DNA from: Anisodus tanguticus | Lineage: Eukaryota; Streptophyta; Magnoliopsida; Solanales; Solanaceae | Assembly (NCBI GenBank): GCA_034509755.1 | Contig: CM067548.1 | Coordinates: 8,267,188-8,331,187 of the forward strand | Reading direction: 5' to 3' | DNA length: 64,000 nucleotides | Shown here: piece after piece, positions 1 to 11,807 of the stretch | How positions within the stretch are numbered: the first letter of the stretch is position 1 | Layout: the number at the start of each line of letters is the position of its first letter | Program-made: the position numbers and the translations under genes | Notes under the pieces: generated by a model | What the model was told of the DNA's origin: nothing | The model's input: only the letters and a program-made list of their open reading frames with translations | The model's database searches: none

Positions 1-347
1 TTCAGTTGGGATTTGGCTTTGCTCTATCCTAGGAAAACTAGAGTGGTTTTTCGAATGACTAGGGGACCCAGCGGACTACACGAGGTGAAACGTTGTCGCC
101 TGTTGGACGACCGCGACCAACTCCATCTTCAATGTGTTCCAAAGAAAGTAACTTGGTTTTTCACTGGATGATGATTGAGAAATCGCATAATCATCTTTGT
201 ACACTGATGCAAATGTGTGTGTGTGTGCCATTTGGTGGAATAATGAAATGCATAAATGACAATTATATTTACGAAAAGTAAACACAAGCAATTTATAGCA
301 TTTAAAACATGTTGTATATGAACCCTTATGGTTAGAACCTAGGATTA
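1..347 (-). mobile_element. Tat/Ogre-like LTR element, internal region after the PBS (fragment)
   Basis: This stretch follows, on the minus strand, a primer binding site at 348-365, so it would be the start of the internal region of an LTR retrotransposon. No gag-like reading frame is visible. The short open frames are not conserved-looking and I would not call them genes. The element runs off the left edge of the window. Confidence 0.45.
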
Positions 348-365
348 TCCCCGGCAGAGTTGCCA
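348..365 (-). other. Retrotransposon primer binding site, tRNA-Arg type
   Basis: Read on the minus strand this is TGGCAACTCTGCCGGGGA. It begins with TGG, as expected opposite the CCA end of a tRNA, and resembles the TGGCGACTC-type site used by Tat/Ogre gypsy elements of plants. It lies just beyond a conserved stretch ending GTAACA, which would be the LTR end. The tRNA assignment is from family knowledge and was not tested against a tRNA sequence. Confidence 0.6.
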
Positions 366-366
366 T

Positions 367-2605
367 TTGTTACGGTTTACTTTTACGCAAGGCATAAAAG
401 CTACTACGAGGTTTTTGGTGCTCTAATTGGATATTTAGTTTTTAGAGTAGCCGCCTAATTTATAGGTAAATTAGGAAAATCAAGTTAAAAGAGTTTATTC
501 AAAATTCAATGAAAATCCTTTTGAACTAGAGTTCAGGGTAAGGGTTCTGGTGATCCCATGGAAGGTGTTAGATACCCCGGTATTAAGGATCCGTAGAACA
601 CGGTTGACCTTCGGGTTCTATAGCATGTTTATTTGTTACAAATTGCTTTAAAATGTTTATTTCCTGCCAAAATCACTAACATGTCATTCATTTCAAACTC
701 ATAAAGGAGTTTGAAAAACAAATAGTTAAATTCCGCCTAAAAAGATTCGAATAGGGGTAATTTCATCAATCTATTTTTGGACTAAAGTACTCAAAATTTA
801 ATTTGAGTAGAACTCCAGTATTTAGTCCAGTGGATTTCCAAATATTCCTTATACATTTTTTCTTTAAGAAAAATCTTTTTTTAAAAAAGAGTGTATTTTG
901 CTTAGAATGACATGCTTAAGGTTTTAGAAAAAATACAAGTTTTCCTTTTAAATGTTATTTTAAAGGTCAACTTATATCCCACATTTCCAAATCAATTACC
1001 TCAAATTCAAGTTCTTTTACGGTTTTGTTTATTTGGAAATTAACTTGATTAGGCCTGGCCCAAAAATAGTTCAAAAGAGTCTTACAATCTCAGCCCATTG
1101 TTATTAACTCTTGAAATTCATTTTTTTTAAAACTTAGTTTTCAACCCATTTTTTCTTCTCAAAACAGTCTGAATTCTTTTATTAAATTAGCCCAGTTTGG
1201 TGATGTTAACGGGCCCAAAAATGATCTAATTTCCTTAAGTTTGAAATCAGTCCAAATTTGTTTTTCAAAATTACTCTATTTCTCAAAAAAATGTACAAGT
1301 CATTTTAGTCCATTTTAAAATCAATTTCGTGGTAACTCTAATCTAAACGATGTATGAATCGTTTTGTCTATCCTAGGTCATAACCATAATGATTCCAATA
1401 ATTTAACAAGTATGTATTTATATAAATATTTTATACAATACATATATATATTGAAATAAAATGAGAAACGTTTAAGCTGGTGGGCCTACCGAAGCCTAAC
1501 AGTTAGCTATTTTCACCCATAGTTGGGCGTTCAATACACAGCTACATCAATCGGACTCGAGAACAAGAAATAATTGGGCCTTTGGCCCAACTATTTTGGA
1601 GATGCATCGGTCCAAGTGACCCATCGCGGTGTGTAGAAGGAAAAGAGGAGGAGAAAAAGGAAATACAAGTTAGAAGGTAGCCAAACTTATCTAATTTAAA
1701 TGCACACTATCTTAGATGAAATAAATAAACAATAAATCACATAACATTCAAAATCCTAAATCAAAATGAATAGAGGCAGCCCAATAACCATGTATATTAT
1801 GGCAACACATGCAAACAAATTGGGTCGAGGCCCACTTGAGAGAACAGCGGAACACATAAGGTAAACATCATGTGTGGGCCTAGCCCAGACGAGTATTACT
1901 CAACAAAAGAGAAAACCAGCAAAAGGAATTAAAGGAGAATGGGCCAAAGCCCAGTAGATACATTACACAACCAGAACAGAAGAACTTAATCATGCAAAAA
2001 CATTGGGGTGAAGCCCTTCAATCATATATTGAGAGAGTTTTGAATGATATACAAGAGATGTATACAACTTATATACCTAGTATACCAAGTATACTTGATA
2101 TACAGTCGATATATATACCCTTTTTGTACATCACATGAATACACCCACATGGCATAGAAATGAAGAAGAAGCAGATAGTGCAAAATACTACACAAATAAA
2201 CTCCTAACTCTACACTTTCCTAGCATTTTTAGACAGTAAACTCCTTACTTGACTGCCAGTTAACATTCCACTGTTCACACTAATATACAGCAGAAACAAG
2301 AACCGATATATGAATAATATGATAGGCATAGTTCATGCATAACATAGGGTAGAAACAGGCATATTAACAGTCTAATGGTTCCTAATCATTCTCAGGATGA
2401 AGACAAATAGCAGAGGGATATGATTTGAAAGTTAGACAAGATAGATAATCATGGTTATTTCCTTATTTCAACTTTTTAGGCCAAGCAGATGCAATGCAAC
2501 ACTATTCTCAATCGAATGAATGCATATTGGGTATCTAACATAGGTATTAGTAGGTAAACATGTCATTTTTTTAACTACCGTAGAATTAGTATAAGCATTG
2601 TGCCA
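367..2605 (-). mobile_element. Tat/Ogre-like LTR (minus orientation)
   Basis: No coding capacity. Positions 360-860 are the inverted relative of 11130-11524 plus 26124-26208: the same blocks occur in the opposite direction, including the CGGATCCTTAAT-like block, the GAGTAGAACTCCA block and the TAAATTAGG block next to the LTR end. The orientation follows from the primer binding site at 348-365. The outer end was not found; about 2.2 kb is plausible for this class. The right boundary is only where hAT copy 1 begins. Confidence 0.5.
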
Positions 2606-2613
2606 GTTCAAAC
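2606..2613. repeat. 8-bp target-site duplication, left of hAT copy 1
   Basis: The sequence GTTCAAAC occurs here and again at 6046-6053, flanking the element exactly. Eight-base duplications are the signature of hAT transposition. Confidence 0.85.
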
Positions 2614-5600
2614 TAAGGCTGGCCAGTGGGCCGGGACGACCCGACCCCGCCCCGACCCCGCCCCGGTCCCGCCCCGACCCCGCTCTAAAAAAAAAAAAAA
2701 AATTTAACGGGGGCGGGACTCGAACTCGGGACGGGACGATGTTTCGTCCCGCCAGACCCGAGCCCGTCCCGACCCCGACCCCGACCCTTAAACCCCCTTT
2801 GCAAAAATGACCGTTGCACCAACGGCCATTTTAGATTATGGCCGTTGGCCAACGGCCATTTTAGGCCCCCCCCCTCCCCCAACCCCCCCTACCCCTTAAT
2901 ATTTATTTTTAACCCATAAGTTATTATATTTACACTTTAACCCAATTTTTCAACTATAAATAACTCATTTTCTCTTCATATTTCTCACAAATCTTCCTAC
3001 AATCTCTCTAATTTCTCAATATATCTCTCTACATTGTTTGCTAAATATTCAATTTTATTAATTCATTTGGGAATTGGGAGTGAAGTTGGCAACTAGCTTG
3101 AGGATCTTCCATCGAGCAAAGTTTCAATTTTCAACCTCTCGATTACACGTCGACGTTACGTCGGCGTTTGGTACATTCGTTCCTTCATTAAATTATTATT
3201 GTCTGTTTATTTTATTTAGCGCACTTAATTTTATTGTCTTTAATTATTTATTATCATAATTAAAATGGAAGAATTAAAAGGTATGTTTAAGGGTAAGGGT
3301 GCTTCTTCTAGTAGAGGCAACCGGGGGCAAGGGTACTTCTTCTAGTCATCTTATTCCTACACAGATGATTTTGTTGATACTCAACATTTTCCTACAATAC
3401 CATTAGATTTAGACGAGGAGTTATTTTCTCGGAACTCAAGAAGACTTTAATTTAGACGATGATCTAGACGATACACCCACTAATATTGATGACAACACGC
3501 CCACTAGTGCACCTTCAACCGAAATACCTCCTATTCCCCCTAGTATGAGACGAGGTCCGGCAAAACGACCATTAAAATCAGATGCATGGACATTTTTTGA
3601 TAGGGACGTAGAGAATCAAGTAGCCATATGTAAAATTTGTAAAAATGTTTTAAAATTTAAAAGCGGAAAAGGTCACGGTGGGACGGGGGTTTAATTAGAC
3701 ACGTAGTAAGTGCTCATCCGGCTAGGTATGCCCAATACCAGGCTTCAAAACCGGGTGCGCAAACGGCCGCTCCATCGGGACAAGGTTCACATACCGATCT
3801 TGTCCTGGGACCAAGTACAGTGGTCAAATTAACCCTATGACGGGGGGAATTGTAGGCTCTAAATACAACAAACATAGAGATAGGGAAGCAATATCAAAAT
3901 TAGTTCTTTGTGGAGGGTTTGCCTTTTCGTTTCCTTCATCTTCCGGTTTTATTCATTACATTAGAGATATATATAATCCTGCTTTTAACGGTTTTCCTAG
4001 GTCAACTGTTAAGAGAGATGTATTTAAATTTGCGCATGAATATCAACAATATTTACGTTTTTCATTATATCATTTTAATGGCAAAGTATCTATCACGTCG
4101 ATATAGGTCGTAGTACTAACGGCCATGATTATTTAACCGTAACTTGTCATTGGATAGATTATAAATGGTCTATGCAAAAACGTATTTTAGCGTATAGATA
4201 TATAGATGATAGGCACACCTTTGGTACTTTTATTTAGAAAATATTTATCAAGTGTGCGATTATTATTACGGAATTACCGATAAAATTATGACTATTACAT
4301 TAGATAACGCTTCTAATAACAATTACGCAATTACAATGTTAAAAAATAGTTTAGCTCCATCTTTTCCAGACCATTTTCATATAAAATGCGTGTGCCATAT
4401 ATATAACTTAATTGTAAAGGATGGTCTATCACTTTTTGAAGACATTCTTAGTAAAATACAATTTGCTATAAACTTTATTTTTAAAAGTAATAAATTACAA
4501 CGTAGAAAAGAATATAAAAAAACTTGTCACGATTGTGGACTACCTTATAGAAGAATTCCACAAGAAGTATCGACTAGGTGGAATTCTTTATACGAGCAAC
4601 TACTTGTTGCTTATGACTATAAATTACCTATAACTTTATTTTTTAACTCTCATAATAAAAACCCAAATTTGATATGATTTTAGATAGTGATTGGGTAAAA
4701 ATTTCCGAACTTATTGTATTTTTAGAGAAATTTTTTCAAGCAACAAAAGAATTTTCCGGTATATATTATCCTACTATTTCAACTATGTTATTTTATATAA
4801 CTCTAATATTTTTATTACTTAGTGAATATATGGAAAAACCAAACTTATAAGGCGGCTATTTAAAAAATGTTTGTCAAAATAAAAAAATATTTTATTCCTA
4901 TTCCTTCTATTTATATTATTGGTTTCAGTATTAAATCCTACTATTAAAATAGACGGTACTAAATCACTAATTGAAACTATTTACGATTGTATAGAAGTAC
5001 TACCACCTCCAAGTCCCAAAAATCTAAATCACCCACCACCTATTGAACAAACTAAAGAAGAAGTGTTGAATAGCGTAGAACACCAATGCAAAAATATATA
5101 TAGATTTTATCAACAAGAAAATGCTAGTAATGTACCGGCTACCATACCATCTTCTTCATCTTCAACACAACCTCACAAAAGACATCTTGTTTCGCGGCTA
5201 GTATTGAAAGCCTCGAAATAGAATGTGCGGCCGTACCTCTACTAACCAAATTAGCGAGTTGGATATTTTTGTTTTGCGGGGTTTCTGTACCGTATCAAGA
5301 AGTTATCAATGAAGATGGACAAGAAGACTTTCGAAATCTCGGAGGGGAATGAGAAGACCTTTCCGACACTTTCATTGATGGCTCGAGATATTTTGAACAT
5401 TCAAGCGTCATCAATCTGCGTCGGAAAGCGCTTTTTCTGCAGCGGATATCAAATAGGAGACCACAGAGACACTCATTGGCGGAGACGACTTGGAAATTGC
5501 GGTATTATTCGAGAGATTGGATACGAGCGGAGCGGAGAAGGTGCGGTCAACCGGAGATCAACGAAGAAGATGATGAAAACTACAACGAAATCTTAACCGA

Positions 5601-6045
5601 AGGTAGTGGAAGCGACGTGGATCAATTTGACCAACAAATACCTATTCCAACCGAAGAACCACATGAAATCATCAAGCAATTAGAACAGATTTTTTTGAAA
5701 ATGTAATTTTTTTAATTGCAATTTTATTATGTAATTTGCAACTTTTGGACAACACCATAAAGTTGCAATTTAGATTTTAGACAATTGTATTTGTATTACA
5801 AAAAAATCATATGTCTATTAAATAATATAAGAGGCACAAAAACAGCCTTGGGATGTTTTTATTACACTATCTTGTTTTGTTTATTGAGTTTTTTTTATAC
5901 ATATGTTATTTAAAAAAAAAAAAGGAAAACCCGACCCCGCCCCGCCCCGTCCCGAGCCCGCCCCGCCCCGATACCGACGGGATCGGGATCGGGACGGGGA
6001 TCGGAGCGAGTCCGCCTGGACCGAGCCGCCCACCGGCCACCCCTA
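2614..6045 (+). mobile_element. hAT-superfamily transposon, copy 1
   Basis: A 3,432-bp element bounded by perfect 8-bp duplications. The left end reads TAAGGCTGGCCAGTGGG. The right end, read inward, is TAGGGGTGGCCGGTGGG, so the ends form imperfect inverted repeats. The outer ~150 bases at both ends are packed with CGGG/CCCG runs. The interior is AT-rich and carries a broken transposase gene in the plus direction. Three relatives lie elsewhere in the window (6054, 11808, 51667). Confidence 0.9.
3265..5706 (+). pseudogene. hAT transposase pseudogene (copy 1)
   Basis: The frame starts at ATG 3265 (MEELKGMFKGKG) but is broken within about 30 codons, and further stops and frameshifts follow. Recognisable pieces in order: a BED-type zinc finger near 3545-3730 (CKIC, then H-x-x-x-x-x-H); the catalytic-core block VTCHWID near 4140; the TLDNAS block near 4295 with its conserved Asp; the hAT motif TRWNSLYEQL near 4571; and the C-terminal dimerisation block FPTLSLMARD near 5360 followed by QIGDHR. 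It ends at a TAA at 5704-5706. The BED finger binds DNA and the core would cut and rejoin the element ends. In this copy no continuous protein is possible. Confidence 0.85.
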
Positions 6046-7040
6046 GTTCAAACTAGGGCTGTCCAAGCGGGGCGGGACGGGATGGGACGAGGGAGGATCG
6101 GGACTCGGGTTCCGGTGAACCTGGATGTCCGGGACAGGCGGGACGGGAAGAGATCCCGTCCCGTCCCACATCCCGCCGGTAGAGGGGCCGGGATTTGGGG
6201 GGACGGGTCGGGTCGGGATTTGACCTTTTTTTTTTGCCTCTTAATTTTAAAAAATAATATATATGAACACTTCAATAATTAAACAAGATAGTGTAATAAA
6301 AACATCTCAAGGCTGTTTTTGTGCCTCTTATATTCTATAATAGAAATATGATTTTTTGTTAATACAATTTCAAAATTGCAACTTTGTGGTGTTATTCAAA
6401 AGTTGCAAATCAAATAGTAAAGTTGCAATGAAAAGAATTACATAGTTAACCATATTTTAAAAAAAATTCTCACAATGTCTTGAGGATCTTCGGTTGGAAT
6501 TGGAATTTGTCGGTCAAATTGTTCAACGTCGCTTCATGTTCCCTCGGACAAGATTTCATTGTAGTTGTAGTCTTCTTCTTCATTGATCTCGGTTGACCAC
6601 ACCTTCTACGCTCCGCTCGAATCCAATCTCTGAAAAGAACTGCAATCTCCAATGCGTCTCCCGTCAATGAATGTCTATGTTCTCCTATTTGAAATCTCCT
6701 AGCAGAAAAAGCGTTTTGAGACGTTGTTGATGACGCTTGAATGTTCAAAACATCTCGGGCCATCTTTGCTAGTGTCGGAAATGTATTATCATTCTGCCTC
6801 TAGTATTTTAGCAAGTCTTCATGTCCTTCATCATTGACAATTAATTCGTAGGGTATAAAATTAATTCGTACGTTATACCCTGCAAAACATAAAAATCAAA
6901 TTCGCTAACTTTTGAAGAAGTTGAACCACTAAATATTTTATTTCTAAGGCCTTGAATACTAGCAGCAGAAACCGCATGTTTTTTATAAGGTTGCAGCGAA
7001 GTAGTAGAAGATGGTACATAAGTCGGTTGATTATTTGCAC

Positions 7041-7051
7041 TTTGTTATTGG

Positions 7052-7092
<41 letters not shown>
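7041..7092. repeat. (TA)n microsatellite
   Basis: An uninterrupted TA run of about 50 bases. It sits at the left border of the inverted segment inside hAT copy 2. A shorter TA run (about 7230-7248) lies at the other border. Confidence 0.9.
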
Positions 7093-7095
<3 letters not shown>

Positions 7096-7294
7096 TATTA
7101 AATCCGACTATTAAAGTAGACGATTGTAAAACACTAATAGAAACGATTTATGATTGTATAGAAGTACTTCCAACAGACCCAACTCACAAACCAACTAAAG
7201 AAGAAGTTACGTCTAGCATACACACTGAATGCATATATATATATATATTAGTGTTTTACAACCGTCTACTTTAATAGTCAGATTTAATACCGCA
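7093..7294. repeat. Inverted repeat created by local inversion in hAT copy 2
   Basis: Positions ~7093-7140 and ~7246-7294 are inverted copies of about 45 bases (GGTATTAAATC on one side, GATTTAATACC on the other). Copy 4 has this region once, in the ordinary minus orientation, at about 52620-52790. In copy 2 the middle part reads on the plus strand (NPTIKVDDCKTLIETIYDC), so about 140 bases were flipped and one flank copied. Confidence 0.75.
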
Positions 7295-9576
7295 CCCATA
7301 ATATAAACAGTGGGAATAGAAAAAAAAATTTAAATATTTTTTCAATAGATGCCTTATAAGTTGATTTTTGCATATATTCATTAAGTAAAAAAATATTATA
7401 GCTATATAAAGTAACATATTTGAAATAGTAAGATAATAAATACCGAAAAATTCTTTAGTAGCTTGAAAATATTTCTCTAGAAATCCATTAATTTCTAAAA
7501 TATTTTCCCAATCATATCTACAAGCATATCCCTTGAATTTTTATTATGGGCGTTAAATAATAAAGTTATAGGTTGTCTATAATCGTAAGCAACAAATAGT
7601 TGCTCATATAGAGAATTTCACCTAGTCGAGACTTCTTCTGCAATTTTTCTATAAGGTAATCCACAATCATGACATTTTTTTTTATATTCTTTGCGCTTTG
7701 TATTTTATTACCTTTAAAAAATAAAATTTATAGCAAATTATATTTATTCAAGAATGCTTTCAAAAGGTTTTAGGTCATCCTTTACAACTAAGTTATAAAT
7801 ATGGCACGCACATCTTATATGAAAATGATTAGGAAAATATGGAATTAATCGAACTTTTAAAAGTCTTATAGCATAATCATTATAGGAAGCATTATCTAAT
7901 GTAATAGTCATAATTTTATCAATTATTCCATAATAATAACAAATTTTATCAATATTTTGTGCAATAAAACATCCAGTGTGTCTATCATCAATATATCTAT
8001 ATGCTAAAATACGTTTTTGCATAGACCAATTTTGATCTATCCAATGACATGTTACCGTTAAATAATCATTATTGTTAGTACTACGACCTATGTTAGAAGT
8101 GATAGCCACTTTGCCATTAAAATGATACAATGCATAACGTAAATATTGTTGATATTCACTTGCAAATTTAAAAACATCCGTTCTAACAGTTGATGTAGAA
8201 AACTCATTAAAAACAGGATTATATGTTTCTCGAATGTAATGAATAAAACCAGGAGAGGAAGAAAATGAAAAAGGCAAACCCTCCACCGCAACTAATTTGG
8301 TCATATTTTCCATATCTTTATTTTTATCATATTTAGGACCAAAAATTCCCCCCGTCGTCGGGTTAATTTGATCATGTACTAGGTCGAGAACACTATGTGA
8401 GCCTTGTCCCGACTCAGATGGCATTGGCAAACTCGATTTTTTTAGCCTGGTATTCACTCCACCTAGTTGTGTGCTCGCCTTGTACATGTCTTAATAAACC
8501 TCTCGTCCCACCTTGACCTTTTTCAATTTTAAATTTATAAACATTTTTACAAATTTTACATCTAGCTAGTTGATTTTCTTGGCCCCTATAAAAAATGACA
8601 TCCAGCTGATTTTAATTTTCATTGTGTGGGGCCTCGATACATACTAGGAGAAATAGAAGGCATTCCAGTTTCAGTTTCAGGCTGAGACTCAGTCTGAGCC
8701 CGAGGTTGATGTGCATTAGTGGGTGTGTCATCTAGTGGTTCATCTAAATTAAAGTTCGGTTCATCTACCTCATCATCTAATGGTATATCATTAAAAAAAA
8801 GCAGTTTCATCTATATGAGTGAAATCAATGAAATCATCGAGACTAGAAATAGAATTACTGGAAGAAGTACCCCCCTGCCCTTGTTACCTCTACTAGAAAA
8901 AGTCTTACCCTTACACTTACCCTTAAACATACCTCTTAATCATTCCATTTTAATTATGCAAATAAATAATCAAAGATAATGAAATTAAGTGCGATAATTA
9001 AAATAAAGTAACAATAATAATTTAAAGAAGGAACGAATGTACCAAACGCCGACGTAACATCGACGTGTAATCAAGGTCGAAAATTGAAACTTTGCTCGAT
9101 GGATGATCCTCAAGCTAGTTGCCAACTTCACTCCCAATTTTTTTAACTTTGATATAATATTTAATAGTAGGAAGATTTGTAGAATTGTAGAGAGATAAAT
9201 TGAGAGATTAGATTACAAAGATGGTAGGAATATTTGTGAGAAAAATGAAGAGGAAAATTGGTATTTATAGTTGAGAAATAGGGTTAAAGTGTAAATATAT
9301 TAACTTATGGGTTAAAAATAAATATTAAGGGGTATAGGGTTTATGAGGTGGGGACCAAAAATGACCGTTATAGCCGTTTCAAAATGGAAAATTTGAAATT
9401 TGGCCATTGTTGCAATGATTATTTTTGCAAAGGGAGATGGGGTGGGTCGGATCGGGACGAGCGGGACAATCCCAGGCCCCGTCCCGAGTTCGAACCTTGA
9501 CACCGACATGACAAAAAAAATAATTTTTAGGGGGATCGGGATTGGGCGGGCCGGATAGAGGGATGGGCCGGGTCGG

Positions 9577-10640
9577 GATCATCATCGGATACCTCTACAT
9601 TCGGTATATCATTGCTATCACTCGATGATGTTTCTATATGATTTGGATAATCATCACCATCTAGTAAAGGCATCTTCCTACACGAAAAATAGGTAACATA
9701 TTTTAAATACTAACATCAAAATATATATGGATTATTTAATATCAAGGTGATGAACCTACCGATAATGATCAATATCGTCAGGGTTTGAAGAAAGATCAAT
9801 TGCACTGAAATCAACGTTTGGTACTACTAGCAAGTTTTGTGAATAATTTTCACTATAGAGGCAGTTCAATTATAGTAAATACTAAACATCAAAATACTTA
9901 TATTATTTAATTAATAAAAAGTATACCTACCGATAATAATCAATTGCACAAAACTGAGAGGATTACCCAATATTGCTCATATCAGGTGTATAACCCCTAA
10001 AAGATACAAAAAAACATTATTATTACCATATGTATAATAAACATATGCTACTACACCAAATAATAATTAAAAAATGAATATTTATCAATTTTCCCCGTAA
10101 TTTTAATTAAATTGTTGGCTTAGAGTTTCCAGCGGCACTTGACCACTCAAAATGTCTCCATAAGAACTCAAGTCCATTTAAGTGTTACCATGAGTAGGCT
10201 GGACTTGAGGGACTTCCTGACGAGTCCTGGTCAAGACTTCACTACGACTATGAGGTATAAAGCAACATACATTTCAAGAACATAGAGGGTGATTCACCCC
10301 CTATATTCTTTCGGCACCCTCAAGTATTCCCTCAAAGACTCATCATCAGTGATATTTCACTCCTCATAAAGCACTAAATCTTGCTGTGCAATGGATATTG
10401 GATATCTGCCTATTATAGATAATCTATACTCACGCTTACTTTTCATTCTTTTGTGTATGACTTTGAGAAATGTTTCGTAATCCAAGGTAGTTGGAAACTT
10501 AACATGGTATTGTGGTTTAATACTATAACGAACAGTATTATTATCATGAATAATCTATCCATTCCAAAATAAAGAAACTTTAACTGTTGAATGAGGACAT
10601 GCCATATTTTTATGAACTGTGGAGTTGGATATTGTTTTCA
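9577..10640 (-). pseudogene. Mutator-like transposase N-terminal exons (fragment)
   Basis: The minus strand shows exon-like blocks. The first, ~10630-10100, reads KVSLFWNG near 10580, then KPQYHVKFPTTLDYE, LSIIGRYPIS and DDESLREYLRVPKEYRG. I recall this pattern from the N terminus of plant MULE-type transposase-like proteins. Next is a block around 9950 (GYTPDMSNIG, then a stop) with a CG|GTAGGT donor, then ~9762-9850 (VVPNVDFSAIDLSSN) with the same donor. An acceptor TAG at ~9679 then leads into KMPLLDGDDYPNHIETSSSD, continuing to NVEVSDDDPD at ~9577. The last two blocks join in frame (CG+G). In-frame stops elsewhere mark it as broken. The rest of the transposase is missing where hAT copy 2 begins. 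Confidence 0.5.
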
Positions 10641-11524
10641 AAAACTTTTTAAAAAAATGACTTAAACTTATTAAATGGACGAGTCTTTACCTCATCCAAA
10701 ATTCATATTAAATAGAAAAATAAATGGGTAGTCATAAAATCATGTCAAATCAAGTACAAATTGATAGATGAATAATTGATTGTAAAACGCAATAATTTAT
10801 TGCGTAATTGGATTAAAAGTGAACATTTAAAAAACACGGGCTGCTAGGATTTTATATTAACCCCTATTGCACAGGAATTTCCTGCGCAAAAGGTAGTATT
10901 GTAACTTTTTTTAGTGGGTATTTGTGTTAAAAAAAAACCAAAGTGGGTCAATTAAGTTGCGGACTCGAATTAATATTTGGGTTTTGGATAAGTTAGGATA
11001 TGTCTTGACCTTTAGGGATATAGCATGAAAAATAAAAACTTGTTTTCTATTCTTTTCAAAAACCCAAACCTTGGCATTCAAAATGGATTAATCTTTCCAA
11101 CTTAAAAGATTTTTTCAAAGTTTGTAAGGAATATTAGATAATTTATTGGACTAAATAGTGGAGTTCTACTCAAATTAAACTTTGAGGATTCTTAGTCTAA
11201 AAATAAATTGACTAAATTATCCCTATGCAAACCATTGTTTGGCGGAATTTAACTCTATGATTTTTAAAACCCTTTGAGTTTGAGATAAATGAATGACATG
11301 AAATTTTGAGGAATTTAAACACTTTTAAACAATTAATAAAGTTTTAAACATACTATAGAACTCGAAAGTCAACCTTATTCTACGGATCCTTAATTTCGGG
11401 ATGTCTAACACCTTTCCCAAAAAATAACCAAAATCCTTATCTTGACTGTAGTTTAAAAATATTTTTCATGGATTTTCTGAATAAATTATTTAACTTGATT
11501 TTTCTAATTTACCGATAAATTAGG
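10641..11524 (+). mobile_element. Tat/Ogre-like LTR (plus orientation), interrupted by CACTA
   Basis: 11130-11524 is the inverted relative of 455-860. The LTR would run on to its end at 26124-26208 if the CACTA element were removed. 10641-10960 is AT-rich with no coding sequence and may still belong to the Mutator-like fragment. It holds two palindromes: ACGCAATAATTTATTGCGT at 10787-10805 and a near-palindrome centred at 10878. Confidence 0.45.
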
Positions 11525-11527
11525 TAG
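11525..11527. repeat. 3-bp target-site duplication, left of CACTA (TAG)
   Basis: TAG here faces TGG at 26124-26126. CACTA elements duplicate three bases. The inverted LTR relative at 453-470 shows the uninterrupted arrangement, so one of the two copies has mutated. Confidence 0.6.
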
Positions 11528-11807
11528 CACTACTACAAAAAGAGGATTTAACGGTAATAAATAATGGCTTTAGCAGCAATAACAATTGCCGCTATATCAA
11601 TTGGTATTTGGCCAACGATGCTGGGGTTGCTAAAGGCTTTAGAGGTTATTCTCAGAAAGCTGGTAAAGGGTGTTATTTATTGCCGCTAATAGTCAGTATT
11701 AACAGCAATTATTTGCGTCAATTATGTTAGCTGCTAAATCCAATTAAGAATGATTAACTATGCTCTTTTAGGGTCCATTTTTATTGCCGGTTAATCTAAC
11801 TAAATTG

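Larger units (their letters stand above)
6438..8948 (-). pseudogene. hAT transposase pseudogene (copy 2)
   Basis: Minus-strand frame from ATG 8948 (MEWLRGMFKGK) to a TAA at 6438-6440. The longest open piece, 7744-8487, covers the core: NPTTGGIFGPKYDK, GFIHYIRETYNP, VTCHWID and TITLDNAS. Upstream, the BED-finger region is ruined by several stops. Downstream, 6470-6763 holds the dimerisation block (MARDVLNIQASS, then QIGEHRHSL). Around 7041-7294 an internal segment is inverted and partly duplicated between AT runs, which breaks the protein. It cannot make transposase. Confidence 0.82.
6054..9576 (-). mobile_element. hAT-superfamily transposon, copy 2, right end missing
   Basis: The left end TAGGGCTGTCCAAGCGGGG starts directly after the 8-bp duplication of copy 1, so the two elements share the GTTCAAAC site. 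The body matches copy 4 (51667-55021) closely. At the right, the conserved end of copy 4 (CCACTGGACAGCCCTA) is absent. The CGGG-rich zone stops near 9576 and runs straight into Mutator-like coding sequence. No matching duplication follows. The right boundary is therefore a truncation and is accurate to about 10 bases at best. Confidence 0.75.

Noticed and set aside
2598..2882. Pro/Arg-rich open frames at the hAT ends (here and at 5853-6282, 11796-12080, 14388-14678, 51448-51893, 54808-55069)
   Set aside because: They arise from CGGG/CCCG arrays in the transposon ends, which lack stops in several frames. There is no conserved protein.
9577..9600. TAGAGGTATCCGATGATG (read inward) as the right end of hAT copy 2
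   Set aside because: It looks like a variant hAT terminus, but it lies inside an open Mutator-like exon (NVEVSDDDPD), and the next bases do not repeat GTTCAAAC.
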